A stretch of DNA of 50,660 nucleotides, taken from contig JAMYWO010000074.1 of assembly GCA_024220525.1 (NCBI GenBank), positions 1 through 50,660 on the forward strand, read 5' to 3'. Each line of letters opens with the position of its first letter. Within the stretch, counting starts at the first letter, position 1. The stretch is from Cochliopodium minus (lineage: Eukaryota; Discosea; Himatismenida; Cochliopodiidae). The notes under the pieces are model-generated. The model worked only from the letters and a program-made list of their open reading frames with translations, was not told the DNA's origin and ran no database searches. Of the stretch, positions 24,648-39,500 are shown piece after piece. Position numbers and translations under genes: made by a program.

Positions 24648-27600
24648 TTTTTTGACTGCGACCGTGTTGCAAATTGTTTCTCCATTGTTTGATTTAATCT
24701 TTAGCTCGCCCTCATATACAACACCATAACCTCCTTTTCCTACAGACCCTGGTTTTAGTTTTACGTCTTCTTGATTTACACTTTTGAATACCGTATAATT
24801 CCACATCGTTTTCATGTCTGAATCCAACAATGTTGCTAGATCTTTTATTAAATCAAAAAATAATAAAAAAAATTTAAAAAATAAAAATAAAATAAAAAAA
24901 ATAAAAATGAAAATTAAAAATGAATAAATAAAAATAATAATAGAAAAATAAAAATAATAAAAAAATAAAAATAAAAATTAAAAATTAATAAAATAAAAAT
25001 GATGATAGAAAAATTAAAAAAAAATATAAAATAGTAAAAATAAATAAAAATAAAAAAAACAAAAAATTTACCTTGTAAAACTACAATACCACCACAATCA
25101 ACAATTTGTTCTCTCCATAGAGGTGTCTTGGCCATTTCTACTAATAACTTGCACCACTCAAATCTCTTCAACTTTAAATCAGACTCCATGATGATCTGCT
25201 TGATCCTCTCGTTCTCCTTCTCCAAATCAAACTCCTCAATGGATTTCTTGAAGAAACTCAGCCAATTAACAAGCCTCTTGTCGCTCAAGTTCTCAGAGTT
25301 CTTATAATTGGAAAGAAAGGAGATTTTCTTCTGGGTGATCTCCTTTCTAAACTTTCTCCATCTTTTGTTCTCCAAGTTTGGCGAAAACTTTGATTCGCTC
25401 AAATACAACTTTCTTTCGCTTGGAGCATCTTTCTTTGAATCTACCTTGACAACATAGTTAAGAAAATATTCCCATGCATTCTCTATTTGATCTTTTTCTT
25501 TTTTAATGAAACCCCTTCCGACGGTATTGATCTTTTCTTTAAAAATCTCTTTTTCTTCCACCATGGGAGCAGTCACTTCGTATTCGTTTTCTTTGAACTC
25601 GTTGACCCATTTGATGTCTTTAAGGGCTAACTTTGGAGATTCTTCGCTGGAATTGTCGTAAAGAAGAGATGATTCTCTTTTCTCTTTGGTACCCACATTA
25701 TTATTTTTACTTTTATTTTTATTTTCAACATTATTGACGCTTTTTCTTTTGTTCTCAATGTTGTTAACACTCTTTCTTTTCTCTTCTATGTTGTTAACAC
25801 TCTTTCTTTTCTCCTCTATGTTATTGGCACTCTTTCTTTTCTCCTCTATCTTATTGACACTCTTTCTTTTCTCTTCCATGTTATTGACACTCTTTCCTTT
25901 CTCATTATCATTCCTATTAATTCTTTCCCTTTCTTTTTGATCATATTCATTTTTATAAATATCATTTTTCTCCTTTTCTTTCCTATTATTCCTTTCTCTT
26001 TTAATTTTATCTTTCTCTCTCCTATCATTTTCATATTCATGTTTGTCATTTCTATTTTTACTTTTGCTGATTTCATTTTTATCATCAACCTGACTTATAT
26101 TACTTGGCTCCAATATTTTTTCCATTAGAATCATCCCATCAGAATAAGACTTACTGCTTCTCTTTTTATCTTTCCCAAGAATTGCTTTTAATCTCAAATC
26201 CCTCAAATGAGAATCACCCAAATGACCAGCAAGATCTTTGTATTTTCTGACAGGAACGTTAGATTTCGAGAGAAGTTTTTCATCAGACTCAGATGATAAG
26301 TTATCCCTATCCATTTCTGGATCACTATCTTCTTCAAAAACATTTTTATTGTTTCTTTTTTCAGAAAAATTATTTGCTATCGATTCTAATTTCTCACCAC
26401 TGTTTCTCTTCTTGATTTCCTTTATGCTTGGAGAATCATTTTCGTCTAACTCACTCGTAGAAGAGTCACTATCACCTCGTTGGTCAAAAATTTCTGAAAG
26501 ATCCCCAATTTTAATATCATCATAAATATCAGAACCCATGAGCGATTCCCTCTTTTTCTTCTCTTTTTCGTACATATCATCACTTCCCTCAGTATTATCT
26601 AACTCACTAGAAAAAAAATCAGTGAGACTTGCTTTTCTGAAAATTTCACTCAATCTGCTTTCACTCGAACCCTCATTCTTCTTTAGTTTAGTTGGCGTTT
26701 CCCCAGTTTCTTCTTCAAAGGAATTTTCTTTCAAGTAATGATAATGTGCAGATAGATCAACACTGTAAATGTAGCACTTGGAAGGAATTGTCTTTTTCTT
26801 CCCTCCAAAAACAAACAAAGTGTCATCATATAGAAATGAAGAGTGCATGTAACTAGAAGGAGGTCTATTGTGTGTCTTTACTTCGCCCCAATGATCATTG
26901 TCAAAACAATAACAGTATAACCTGTTTGAGAACTTTGATTCACTAAGTTTTCCTCCGAATATAAACATGAAGTTTTTGTTGACTACTGCAGTGTGATAAG
27001 CTCTTGCTTGTACCATTCTCTCCGATTCAATAAACCTCCACTCGCTTGTTTTGAAGTCAAACTCGTATAGATCATTAGAATAACCCCTTGTCTCATTAAA
27101 ACCTCCAAATAAATACATTTTTTCCTTGTAAATAACTGCAGAGTGCCCTATTTATTATTAAGTAAAATATTAATTGAAATAATAATTTTTGCTACCTCTT
27201 CTTGATCCCGGAACTTCCCCTTTCGTTTCCAACTTTTTCCACTTTTTCTTTTTGATGTCATAAGACCAAAGATCCTTCAACTCTTTCGATAATGCAGATT
27301 GAGTGATAGTTTTTCCACCAAAAACATACATCTTATTATTGTAGACCTTTTTTTTGTTTGGAGATTGTTAATGATTGAATATTTCAAATCAATTTGTTTA
27401 AGAATTCTTACGACTGATGTGTGATACGCTCTACTAGGAGGAAGTTTTCCCAAAAGATTGATAAAGATATATGATCTCGTATCAAGATCAAACTCGATTA
27501 TTTGATTTGTGGTTTGTTTCTCTATGTTATTATATCCTCCAAAAAAATATAATCTTTTGTTATATTCGATACATGTTGAATTATTGCAGTCATATGGAAA

Positions 27601-27887
27601 TTTAAACCAATCATATTCTCCATTTTCTATAATGTTTAAATATTATATAATAAATAATGTTGATATTCTTTCATTATGATTTAAAGATCCATAATAATTC
27701 TTAAATAATACTCACTAAAATTTAATCTTTGAGCTATTGGTTGAAATTTTTTCGATTTCTTTGATTTAATCCCTGTTTGTCCAAATGTTAAAAGATATTC
27801 TCCATCAAAATGACATGCAGCAGAAAATGTAGAAGATATCTGCATATTCAAAGAGGACCATCCATTATCATTATTTGTGGAATTCAT
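24648..27887 (-). CDS. Kelch-repeat TKL protein kinase, 5' five exons
   Basis: Exons 27716-27887, 27412-27626, 27196-27346, 25072-27147, 24648-24841 encode 936 residues. About six kelch blades (LYFFGGYNN, MYVFGGKTIT, MYLFGGFNE, FMFIFGGKLSES, LFVFGGKKKT) form a beta-propeller. A long charged linker has Ser/Asp/Glu clusters and a decapeptide repeat. A conserved helical block (NAWEYFLNYV, RFEWCKLLVEMAK, QIVDCGGIVVLQ) precedes the kinase start: P-loop GKGGYGVVYEG and the ATP-binding lysine in VAVKK. The remainder of the kinase is missing to the left. It is probably the fragment at 48535-50484, giving about 1379 aa in total. The paralog at 43621-48043 has the same exon plan; its P-loop exon is also 194 nt. 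Confidence 0.88.
25700..25900 (-). repeat. In-frame 30-bp tandem repeat in kelch kinase linker
   Basis: About six to seven copies of a 10-residue unit of the type EEKRKSVNNI, with small variants (SANNI, ENKRKS), in the low-complexity linker. Copies are close at DNA level, suggesting recent slippage. The basic KRKS core with a serine could be a phosphosite array. The paralog in block C lacks it. Confidence 0.8.
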
Positions 27888-28408
27888 TATAAAGTTATCT
27901 AGAGTTTTATATATTGAATAATTCCAAACAATTTTATTTTTTATTTTATTTTATAAAGAGGAAATGATTTGTTTCAATTTTATTTTGAATTAATACTTCC
28001 TTTGAATCTTACTCTCGAACATAGATATCCTCATTTAATGTCTTCTCTTTATACTTTTGTCCAAAAATTAAAAGAGATTTTAAAATAATTAAAACTATAT
28101 CTACAAAGTTTTTATCTCACAATGATTTCACATTTTATTTTTCAATCTAATTTTCCTTTATGAGTAGAATTAAAAAAAAAGAATATCTAGTTTCCAAATT
28201 CAGATTCTGTGCTCCAAAATATTATAAATATATATTTTTAATCAAGGTTTGTTTTTTCATTGTAAAAATGAGATCACCATTTTCATTAAGTAAAAGAGTA
28301 AATAATTTGGATAAAATTTCATTTTCTTTCAAATTTAAATATTATTAAAATAAAGTCAAGGTGCTTGAAATAATAAAAAAAAATATCCAACCTTTGTTCT
28401 TCAATCAA
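27888..28408. promoter_or_regulatory. Divergent intergenic region
   Basis: Lies between the starts of the kelch kinase (minus) and the LRR phosphatase (plus). AT-rich; it must hold both promoters. A small 5' exon of the phosphatase could lie in it (there is an AG acceptor at about 28359-28360), but I could not phase one. Confidence 0.4.
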
Positions 28409-30113
28409 ATGTTAGATTTATCAAATAAACAATATGATTGTTTACCAATCAAATATGTGGCACATATCAACGAAAATAAAATAACAACCCTCAATCTACG
28501 AAAAAATAAATTTAGATGTTTACAGTTGGAGGATAATGACATAAAAAAGAATTTAATAGTGATTGATATCTCTTATAATTTCCTCAATCAATTTCCTGAT
28601 TTAAATGATTTTTCGAATTTGACGACACTAAACCTTTCGAATAATTCGATGAATAAAATCCCCTCTTCCATACAATATCTTACAGCATTGGTGGAATTAG
28701 ATATAACCAAAAATTCATTGAAAGAAATACCAACTGAAATTTTCTTTCTAAAATCTCTTGCCAAATTGATGATCAACGAGAATTTGATTGCAAACATTGA
28801 AATTCCAACCAATGATGAAGAAAACGTATCAACATCATTGACAGAATTGGATATAAGTAAGAATAAACTCATCACCTTCCCCAATATGAGATCCTTTAAG
28901 AATATAAAGAGATTATTCTTGAGAGGAAATAAAATTAAAGAAATAAATGAGAATCATCTTTCTGATTCATTGATATGCATAGATATGGCTGATAATGAAT
29001 TGACCAAAATTCCCTCATCGATATTCTTTTTGCCAAATATCGACAATCTTCAATTTTGTTACAACAAGCTCACTTCATTGGAATTCCAAAGCGAATCAAA
29101 TTCTCCTTTGAGAATATTATGCATATCGAACAATAAATTAAGGAATTTAACTGAATGTAAGAAAATATAAAATAAAATAAAATAAATATAATATTTAATA
29201 ATTTCTAAACTTTATTCATAACTAGCGATCAAATTATTCAAAAACTTGCAAGAGATAAATCTTTCTCAAAATTTTTTGGAAAGCCTCCCACAAGAGCTTT
29301 ACAATTTGAGTCTCCATTCACTAGAAATACTCAACATTGAAAAAAACAACATAAACATACCTCCCAAACTGTATTTTGACAATCCTAACTACAAACTAAA
29401 AAAACTACAAATAAATCATAATCTAATATCACACGAAGAAGTAAAAAAAACTTTTTTTTGAAAATTAATTCAATTTTTTTAAAATTTTGATACTATTATT
29501 TTTTTAAATATTAACTTTTTTAAAATATATTTTTGAATTAATAAACTTTTAAAATAAATTTTTGAATTTTTTTAAAGGCTTTTGATCTTTTTTCTCAAAC
29601 TAAAACCGATATTTGCGATTTTTATGAATCTGTTCCGCAAAAGGTGATAGATGGAATTTATATCGGTTCTGCACAAAGCGCAAGGAACATTCAAGTTCTC
29701 AAAAAGTGCAATATTACACATATATTAAATATAGCAACAAAAGAAAGACATAGACACTTTCCAAACGTAAAATTAATAATTTTAATTTAATTTAATTAAT
29801 TTTTGTTTTGAAGGAATTCATATATAAAGTTTTGAATCTTGAAGATAATGAGGTTCAAGAAATTTTTAATAGTTTTGATGAAAGTCATTGTTTTATTGAT
29901 GAAGCTATTAATAGTGGCGGCATCTTAATTCATTGTCTTCAAGGCATTTCTAGGAGCAGCACCATTGTCATTTCTTATTTGATGAAAAAGAAATCTATGA
30001 GGTTTCAAGATGCTTTAGACTTTGTCATAAGCAAGAGAAAAGAAACTAATCCTAATTCTAACTTTATGGAACAACTTAGAAAATATGATTCAGTTTTATT
30101 CGAAAACAAATGA
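28409..30113 (+). CDS. LRR-dual-specificity phosphatase
   Basis: Four exons (28409-29156, 29226-29440, 29578-29766, 29814-30113) give 483 aa. Residues 1-330 carry about ten leucine-rich repeats of the LxxLDISxNxLxxIP type. Then a dual-specificity phosphatase domain: IDGIYIGSAQSARN, THILNIA, and the active site HCLQGISRSST (Cys nucleophile, Arg, Ser), followed by the usual A-DFV-S-R helix. The general acid Asp in the NLED segment is present. The enzyme should remove phosphate from Tyr/Ser/Thr, with MAP kinases as the commonest targets. The start is uncertain: the frame is open for 48 nt upstream, so an extra 5' exon is possible. Confidence 0.88.
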
Positions 30114-30361
30114 AAATAATAAATTTTGTAACATAAAACTTAAAATTTAATTGGTTTGTTGGATACATGAAATTGATCCTTATACTGTAAAGAATGCACA
30201 TATTTCAGATAAATCATTTTACAAAATCAAATTGGAATATATTATATCAAAGATTAAAATTGGCCCTTCACAACCATTCCAATTCGTAAACAACCGCTTT
30301 GAAAAAATTTATAAAAAAAAAAAATTTGAAGAAAAAAACCAGCACCCGAGGAAATATCAAA

Positions 30362-32652
30362 ATGATGAAACTCAAAAAGATTTCTAAAAAGCAATATCTC
30401 AACAATTCTGTCAAGTATTTCAGTTCAACAACCAAAAATAATGGACCTGTAAGAAAAATTAAAGATTATTTTTATAACAACATATATATTATTTTATTTG
30501 AAACTGACAAATACAACATTATGATTTTTAATATATAACACAATTTTGTTTCATTATTTAAAGAGAAAAACACAACTCTACATTAATGGAGAATGGATCG
30601 AAAGTAAAACCAAAAATTGGATCGATGTCCACAATCCAGCTACCAATGAGGTAGTTGCATTAGTTCCAGAGCCAACTAGAGAAGAATTGCAATATGCATC
30701 CGACTCTGCACAAGAAGCTTTCTCTTCATGGAGAAATACTTCAGTTACCACAAGAGTTAGACATATGTTCAAATTGCAAGCTTTGTTGAATCAACACAAA
30801 GATGAAATCGCAAAAAGCATTACTGAAGAACAAGGAAAGGTAAAAAAAAAATTATAAATATATTTCCTTTTTCAAATAAGAGATCAAAAAAAAAAAAGAT
30901 TTAATATTTCTCAATAATAATCAGCTTATAATCATTTTTTAAATCTTCCTTTTGATTTTTTATCTTCTAAAAATATCTTCTCTCATATTTAAAACAATTG
31001 ATCATATTTCATTATAATTTTGAATATAGACCTTAGTTGATGCTCATGGAGATTTGTTTCGTGGTATTGAAGTTGTTGAACACGCTTGCTCCACTGGAAG
31101 TTTGTTGATGGGAGAAACCCTCGAGAATTTGAGTAAAAACATTGATACCTACTCTTATCGTCAACCATTAGGAGTATGTGCAGGTATCTGTCCATTTAAT
31201 TTTCCAGCCATGATTCCATTGTGTAAAACTTGTTTTCTCCTTTTATTTCTTTTAATTTTTAATCATTCTCCATCATGATAGGGATGTTTCCTCTTGCTCT
31301 CACCACTGGTAACACTTATATCCTCAAGCCATCTGAAAGAGATCCTGGTGCAGCTATGCTCATCACCAAATTGGTAGAAGAATCTGGAGTACCAAAAGGT
31401 ATAAATTAATATTCAATTATATTTCCACAATAATATTCGAATTATATCAAATAATATCCTTTAAAGTATAATATCCCTATTTATGTTCTATTTTTTTTAC
31501 CATAAATTCTTTCACTTTCAAGGTGTTTTGAATATTGTCCACGGAACCAAAGATACTGTAAACTTTATTTGTGATGATCCTAACATTAGAGCTATCTCCT
31601 TTGTTGGTAAAAATAAAAACCAAATTTGCAATTAAAAATAAAACTTACAAACTAATTTTAAAAATATTAAAGGTGGAGATCTTGCAGGAAGACACATTCA
31701 CTCAAGAGGTACTGCAAACGGAAAGAGAGTACAATCTAATATGGCTGCAAAGAATCACTGCACAATCTTGCCAGATTCTGATAAAGAAACTACCTTGAAC
31801 ACCCTCGTAGGAGCTGCATTCGGAGCTGCAGGACAAAGATGTAAACCCCATTTATTTTAAATAATTTATTTTAAATTTATTTTTTTATTACAATTAGGTA
31901 TGGCTTTGTCTGCTGCTATTTTTGTAGGAGAAAGCAAAAAGTGGATCCCTGAACTCGTCGAAAAAGTCAGAAAATTGAGAGTAGGTAACGGTTTCAGTGA
32001 TAAATCTGATTTGGGTCCAGTCATCTCCCCTCAAGCTAAGCAACGTATCGAATCCTTGATCGAAAGTGGAGTAAAGGAAGGTGCAAAATTAGAACTCGAT
32101 GGTAAACCAAACAAAAAGTTTAATCTACTTTTCGAATCCATTTAAATATTTTTTTTAAACTTTTCTTTGTTTAAACAACTTTGATTATTTTATTTTTTGA
32201 TAGGAAGGGGAATTAAGGTTGAAGGATTTCCTAACGGTAACTGGGTTGGACCAACTGTCTTGTCTGGAGTTAAACCAAACATGAAATGTTACACTGAAGA
32301 AATCTTCGGACCTGTCCTCGTCTGCCTCGAAGTTGACACCCTCGACGAAGCTATCCAACTCACCAATAACAATCCTTACGGTAACGGTACTGCTATCTTC
32401 ACCAAGAGTGGAGCAGCTGCACGTAAATACCAATTCGAAATTGATGTAGGTCAAGTCGGAATCAATCTTCCTATCCCTGTTCCTTTGCCTATGTTTTCTT
32501 TCACTGGTTCCAGAAAATCTTTTCTTGGAAGCACTCACTTTTATGGTAAGACTGGTGTTGACTTCTTCACCCAATGGAAGACCATCACTTCTAACTGGAA
32601 AGATGACTTTTCTGGAAGTACTGTTTCTACTTCTATGCCTTTGCTCAAATAA
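30362..32652 (+). CDS. ALDH6A1: Methylmalonate-semialdehyde dehydrogenase
   Basis: CoA-acylating aldehyde dehydrogenase of valine and thymine catabolism, in mitochondria. Eight exons (30362-30448, 30564-30839, 31030-31222, 31282-31398, 31523-31606, 31673-31840, 31898-32101, 32204-32652) give 525 aa (human 535). Residues 1-28 are a basic presequence ending SVKYFSST. Hallmarks: [60 protein letters not shown], and the catalytic Cys in GQRCMALS, which is split by an intron. EEIFGPVL and [12 protein letters not shown] complete it. All phases close. The coding GC is higher than in its neighbours, suggesting high expression. Confidence 0.96.
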
Positions 32653-32877
32653 GTTGTTTGATGGTTACAAAGACTAATAAATTAATTTTTTTTTCTTCAT
32701 TCTTTTTATTTTAATTTTAATTTTTGCGCCAAAAGAATATTTCATAACGCCATCTTTTTTAAAAAATATATATATTTGATCGGCTTCTTGTTTATCATCC
32801 TTTCCTCTCCATATCAAACAAGTTAATAAAAAAAAAAAAAAAAATTGAATTGATTTCTTTTGTAATTTATTTAATTA

Positions 32878-33981
32878 ATGTCTGATGATTCTTCTGATTC
32901 TTTATCCTCCTCTACCAATTGGATTGATTCTTTCTGTTCCATGAATGGCAATGATTTGTTCGTATCTGTGGATGAAGATTTCATAGAAGACACTTTTAAT
33001 CTTACTGGATTGAAAAAAATGGTACCTCATTATAATTTAGCTTTGAAAACCATTATGGACATTGATATAGGTATAATATTTATTTATTTAAAGATAAGGG
33101 GAGTAAAATAAAATATAATCGAACATTTTGAAGGAAAAATATATAGCATATCAAATGATATTCATAATCCCCTTACATGGTTTTCATAGATTTAAATATA
33201 TATAAGCCAAAATATCCATTAAGATGGAAGAAATGCTCTTAGATATTGGTTTGAAATAGATAATGAGCTTAAATATCTTTTTGAGACAAAATATATAGTT
33301 GAAGGATTTTATAATCATAAATTATAACAATGTTTTGATCCTTATTGGAATCAACAAACCTCATTTTGTTCAATCAAGGATATAAAAACTCCCAAAGCTA
33401 ATTGAATTTATACCTTTCAAAAAAAAAAAAAAAAGATGAAATGTAAAACTTTTTTGTAAAAAAAAAAAAAGATTATTCAGAAATACAAAACATGGAGAAC
33501 ATAAGTGACGAAATAGACAAATCAGCAAATTTGTTGTACGGTATGATCCACGCGAGATTCTTGATAACTTCAAGAGGAATCTCCCTCCTTTCTCAAAAAT
33601 ACCGAAACGGAGACTTTGGAATCTGTCCTAGAGTTTTGTGTGATGCACAGAAGGTTTTGCCTGTTGGTTTGTCTGATCTTCCTAATCATAATACAGTTAA
33701 ATTTTATTGTCCTAAATGCAAAGAAATCTACAATAATGGTAAACCTAAATATTCTCATCTAGACGGAGCTTATTTTGGTAATTTAAAATTTTTTTATTTT
33801 ATTTGAAATTTTTTTTTAAAATAAAATTTTATTAGGGAGAACTGCCCCTCATTTATTGGAACTTTTGCATAGAGATCTTTTCAACTTTTCTTCCCATCCC
33901 CATTCTCAGTACATTCCCAAAATCTTTGGGTTCAAAATTCATCCTTCTTCCAAACTCCCTACTCAAGAAAATGATTTGTAA
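32878..33981 (+). CDS. CSNK2B: Casein kinase 2 regulatory beta subunit
   Basis: Dimeric zinc-stabilised regulator of CK2. Three exons (32878-33070, 33472-33777, 33836-33981) give 214 aa, against 215 in human. VDEDFIEDTFNLTGL and VPHYNLAL are diagnostic, as are LLYGMIHARF, GDFGICPRVLC, LPVGLSDLP and FYCPKC with the four zinc cysteines, and the C-terminal PKIFGFKIHP. The N-terminus keeps acidic Ser-rich residues for autophosphorylation. The first intron is 401 bp, much longer than usual here, and contains broken coding-like sequence. Confidence 0.96.
33100..33410 (+). pseudogene. Coding remnant inside CK2-beta intron 1
   Basis: The long intron reads as protein-like sequence in shifting frames: IIEHFEGKIYSISNDIHNPL, then KPKYPLRWKKC, then RYWFEIDNELKYLFETKY and later FDPYWNQQTSFCSIKD. 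The composition (Trp, Tyr, Cys, Pro) is unlike the other introns. It looks like a decayed copy of an unidentified gene with a few breaks. It has no place in CK2-beta itself. Confidence 0.45.
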
Positions 33982-34190
33982 TTTATAAAGAAATATAGTC
34001 AAAAAAAAAGGCATTGTTTTAATAGTTAAATAAATTAGAAAAGAAAAATAATTGTTCTTCACTTTCTAAATTTTGAGACAAACTTTATTCTTCATTCTTT
34101 TAAAAAGAAAATTTAAGTAACCAAGTCGTTTAAAGTCTTTTTTTTTATAAATTAATCTGTTTCAAACAATAAAAAAAAAAATTGAGATAA

Positions 34191-34526
34191 ATGAATTCCA
34201 ATGAGATTCTTTCCGAGATGAATAAATCTTTTGGAATGTGCATAAATTCAATAAATATGATAGATCCAGTCGAACAAGAAAAATCAATGGTTTATTTGAA
34301 AGAATTTTTGGAAAATGCCTCGAAAATCAAAAATAAAATAATTATTGAAGAAAATAATATCCCAGTAAACAATGAATTGTTGAAGGAAGAGATAATTGAA
34401 TTGGAAGAGGAGTTAAAAAGGAAAGATAATTTGATTGAGAAACATTTGACAAATCTATTAAAATGGAAGATGACACTTGAAAAATTAAACAAAGAACAAA
34501 TAAAATTGGAAAAAGAACCAAATTAA
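34191..34526 (+). CDS. MED28: Mediator subunit MED28
   Basis: Single-exon gene, 111 aa, of the RNA polymerase II Mediator head. The block EEELKRKDNLIEKHLTNLLK aligns with the human MED28 segment NELQRKDALVQKHLTKL, and ILSEMNKSFGMCINSI with its VDELESSFEACFASLV. Predicted helical throughout, with coiled-coil heptads. Shorter than the human protein because the Pro-rich ends are missing. It is convergent with the START gene (139 bp between stops). Confidence 0.82.
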   Translation: MNSNEILSEMNKSFGMCINSINMIDPVEQEKSMVYLKEFLENASKIKNKIIIEENNIPVNNELLKEEIIELEEELKRKDNLIEKHLTNLLKWKMTLEKLNKEQIKLEKEPN

Positions 34527-34665
34527 AAGAGAAATTCAAGTTTGGAGAAGGAATTAAAAAAAAAAAAAATTTAAAAATCAATTAGAAAGTTTTTTTTTTT
34601 TGAAAAGGATTTTATATTATTGTTTTAAATTGACTTGTCTTTCCTTAAGCAAAAAAAGAAATAAT

Positions 34666-36138
34666 TTATTTTTTCTCTTTGAGATATTCAGGATATTTCT
34701 TGGCAGCTTCGTAGAGCTTTTCGAGAACACCTGGAGCAACTTTGGAGGTGACAGTGTTGGTAACCCAGTTAGGAATCCAACCTAAGGAAGAAAAAAAGGG
34801 AAGATAAGAATAAAGATAAGTCAGAAAAGTAAAAAGAAGTTTTGATATAATTATATTGAATTAAAAAGAAGCCAAACTATTATTTTAAAAGAATATTAAT
34901 CTCATTCTTCAAGATTAAGAGGAAATTTGTCAAATGTAAGATAATGTTTTGAATATTCGCTATCATATAAGGTTTATATATTCAAAAAGAAAAATTTGAT
35001 GGTCAATTTTATTTACCTTTAGGATCACTTTGAGTGATGTATCTCAATTTACAACCACCTTCATCTCTATCAATTAAATAACCAGTGCAAAAAGAATGTC
35101 CTCTAACAAAATTTTTGTCAACAGGCTTCTTAGGATGCTCTGCACTTCTGTTGAAGATGATATATCTTCCTTTTTCATCATCTCCTCTCCATGTACGATG
35201 GGTTACAAAATCACGCTAAAAGAAGAAAGAATTTGGTAAGTTTAATTGAGTATAATTTCATAATTATTTGATTAACAAAGTGCTCAATTTAAGAATAGTG
35301 ACCAAATCATTTTATTAATTTGAATATAAAAGTATAAATTTTTTTTCTTTGTCAATATTGTAGTGAAGAAGGATTGTTTTCCTTAATTAATCTTATATTT
35401 TGATTTAATTCCAAAATATTTTTATTATATTTAGTTTATCTACATTTTGATTGAATTAATTAGCTTTATTTTTCAATCTACAACAAAGTAAATTTATATT
35501 TTTGAATATATCTCAATCATAAATTTACAGTAAAATTATATATTAATTAATATTCCTTTATAAAATTTTTTTAGTTTACATTTGCAAGTGGAGATGGAAC
35601 TTTTGCTGCATAATAACCAATTTCATTGGTTTCATTGAGCATTTCAATAATATTTCCTTCAATCATATTTTGATCCCATACTTTACGGTAAGCATGATCA
35701 TTCAAAAGATCGAACAATGTTTTTGCTTCAACTCCATCAAATTTAGCGATAACCTTGACCAAATTGATAGTAGCTTTATCATCCTAGATTATTTGAATAG
35801 AATGCATTAATAATGTTTTAAATTATAAAGATACTTTAACAAAAATTAAGGCTAAATGCAATAATATTTAAATTTGGAACATATAGAAATAGTTTTTACA
35901 GGTCTTTTGTAAACATAGATAAAATCTCCTTTGTATGATTCAGTCCATGGTGATACTGTATGATCTTCTTCTGCTAATCCAATAAAGTATCTAAATAATA
36001 ATATATTTAGTATTGGAAAGGTGGGAAAGCGTTATTGAAAAACATAAAATTTCTTCAACATCAATAATCAAAAAATATCTTTTAAATTTAAAAAATTTAC
36101 TTATAATCTTCCTCAGTGAATGGTTTTGATTCTGTCAT
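34666..36138 (-). CDS. START-domain lipid-transfer protein
   Basis: Five exons (36101-36138, 35900-35990, 35580-35783, 35017-35215, 34666-34781) give 215 aa, the size of a free-standing START domain (PCTP/STARD2 class). FDLLNDHAYRKVWDQNMIEG is the typical START helix-strand, followed by RDFVTHRTWR, YIIFNRSAEHP, GGCKLRYITQSDPKGWIPNW and the C-terminal helix beginning APGVLEKLY. It should bind one lipid in a hydrophobic tunnel and move it between membranes. The ligand cannot be read from sequence. No targeting signal. Confidence 0.92.
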
Positions 36139-36360
36139 TATTGATTATTGGGAATTTTTGATATAAATTTTTTTTTTTATTTATAATTTTAAACTGTGAA
36201 AAAAATAAAAATTATTCTCATTTGTGTAAGAATTAAACAATTTGGATCAAATCTAAAGATCCATACTTCAATTTGGATCTTTTAATAATATTCATTTTTT
36301 TTGACAATTTATTCATTTAAATAAATTAAAAAAAAGTTAATTTGAGACAACTATCAAGCA

Positions 36361-38696
<2,336 letters not shown>

Positions 38697-38955
38697 ATTC
38701 TATTCTGTTTTTTTCTTTGTAAAAAAAAAATTGTTGAAATAAATAGTTTTACATAACCCACATTCTTTAGAACCATACCTTATCACATTCTAGAAATTCT
38801 TTAAAAAATAGTTAATTGTTGAGTTTTTTTTGCCCGCCCCTTTTTTAAAAACCGTTAAATCTTATTTTCTTCTTTGAAAAATAAACTGAAAATTTTAAAA
38901 TAAAAAAAAATTCCTAAATCAAAAGAATTTAAATCAATTCTTATATTTATATAAA

Positions 38956-39348
38956 ATGCCAAACAGAAGCAGTATTAAGGATTTAGACTCAAATGATAAG
39001 AGATCAACAGCGAAAACTTATGTGAGAAGAAGGTAAATTTAAAAAAAAAAACTGTTTTTAATTTGTTATAAATTGTTTTATGACATTAATAGTAAAAAAA
39101 TTACAAGAACTGCAAGTAGAATAAGCATCATACAAGAATTAAATTCCATAAAGAAAAAAATTGATAATGAATTCTCTGAAAAAAACAATTCCCAAAATAA
39201 CATATCTGATGTACCAAAATCTGTTGATGCAGGTGAATCTTCAAATAATTGTAATTTATTTGGTCAAGAATTAGAAGTATTCAGAATGCTCCAAACTCTT
39301 GATAGTTTTTCTCTATGTGTTGATGTTGAAATTGAAAATGTAAATTGA
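38956..39348 (+). CDS. Small unknown protein
   Basis: Two exons (38956-39032, 39093-39348) give 110 aa, with a consensus-like donor and acceptor and closing phase. Basic, Ser/Arg-rich first 45 residues (KTYVRRS, RTASRISI), then a short helix, an Asn/Ser-rich stretch and a hydrophobic C-terminal segment (EVFRMLQTLDSFSLCVDV). No family recognised. The RTASR core is a typical basophilic kinase site. Confidence 0.65.
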
Positions 39349-39500
39349 TGATCTTTATTGATCAACAAAGTTATTTAATGTATAAATACTTTTTAATTAA
39401 AAAATTTTTTGGAAAATTTTTTTAAATTTCATATTTTATTATATTTCATATTTTAAAAAAAAAAGGGGGAAAGAGAAATGCCAATTCTCTTTCAGTTTTT

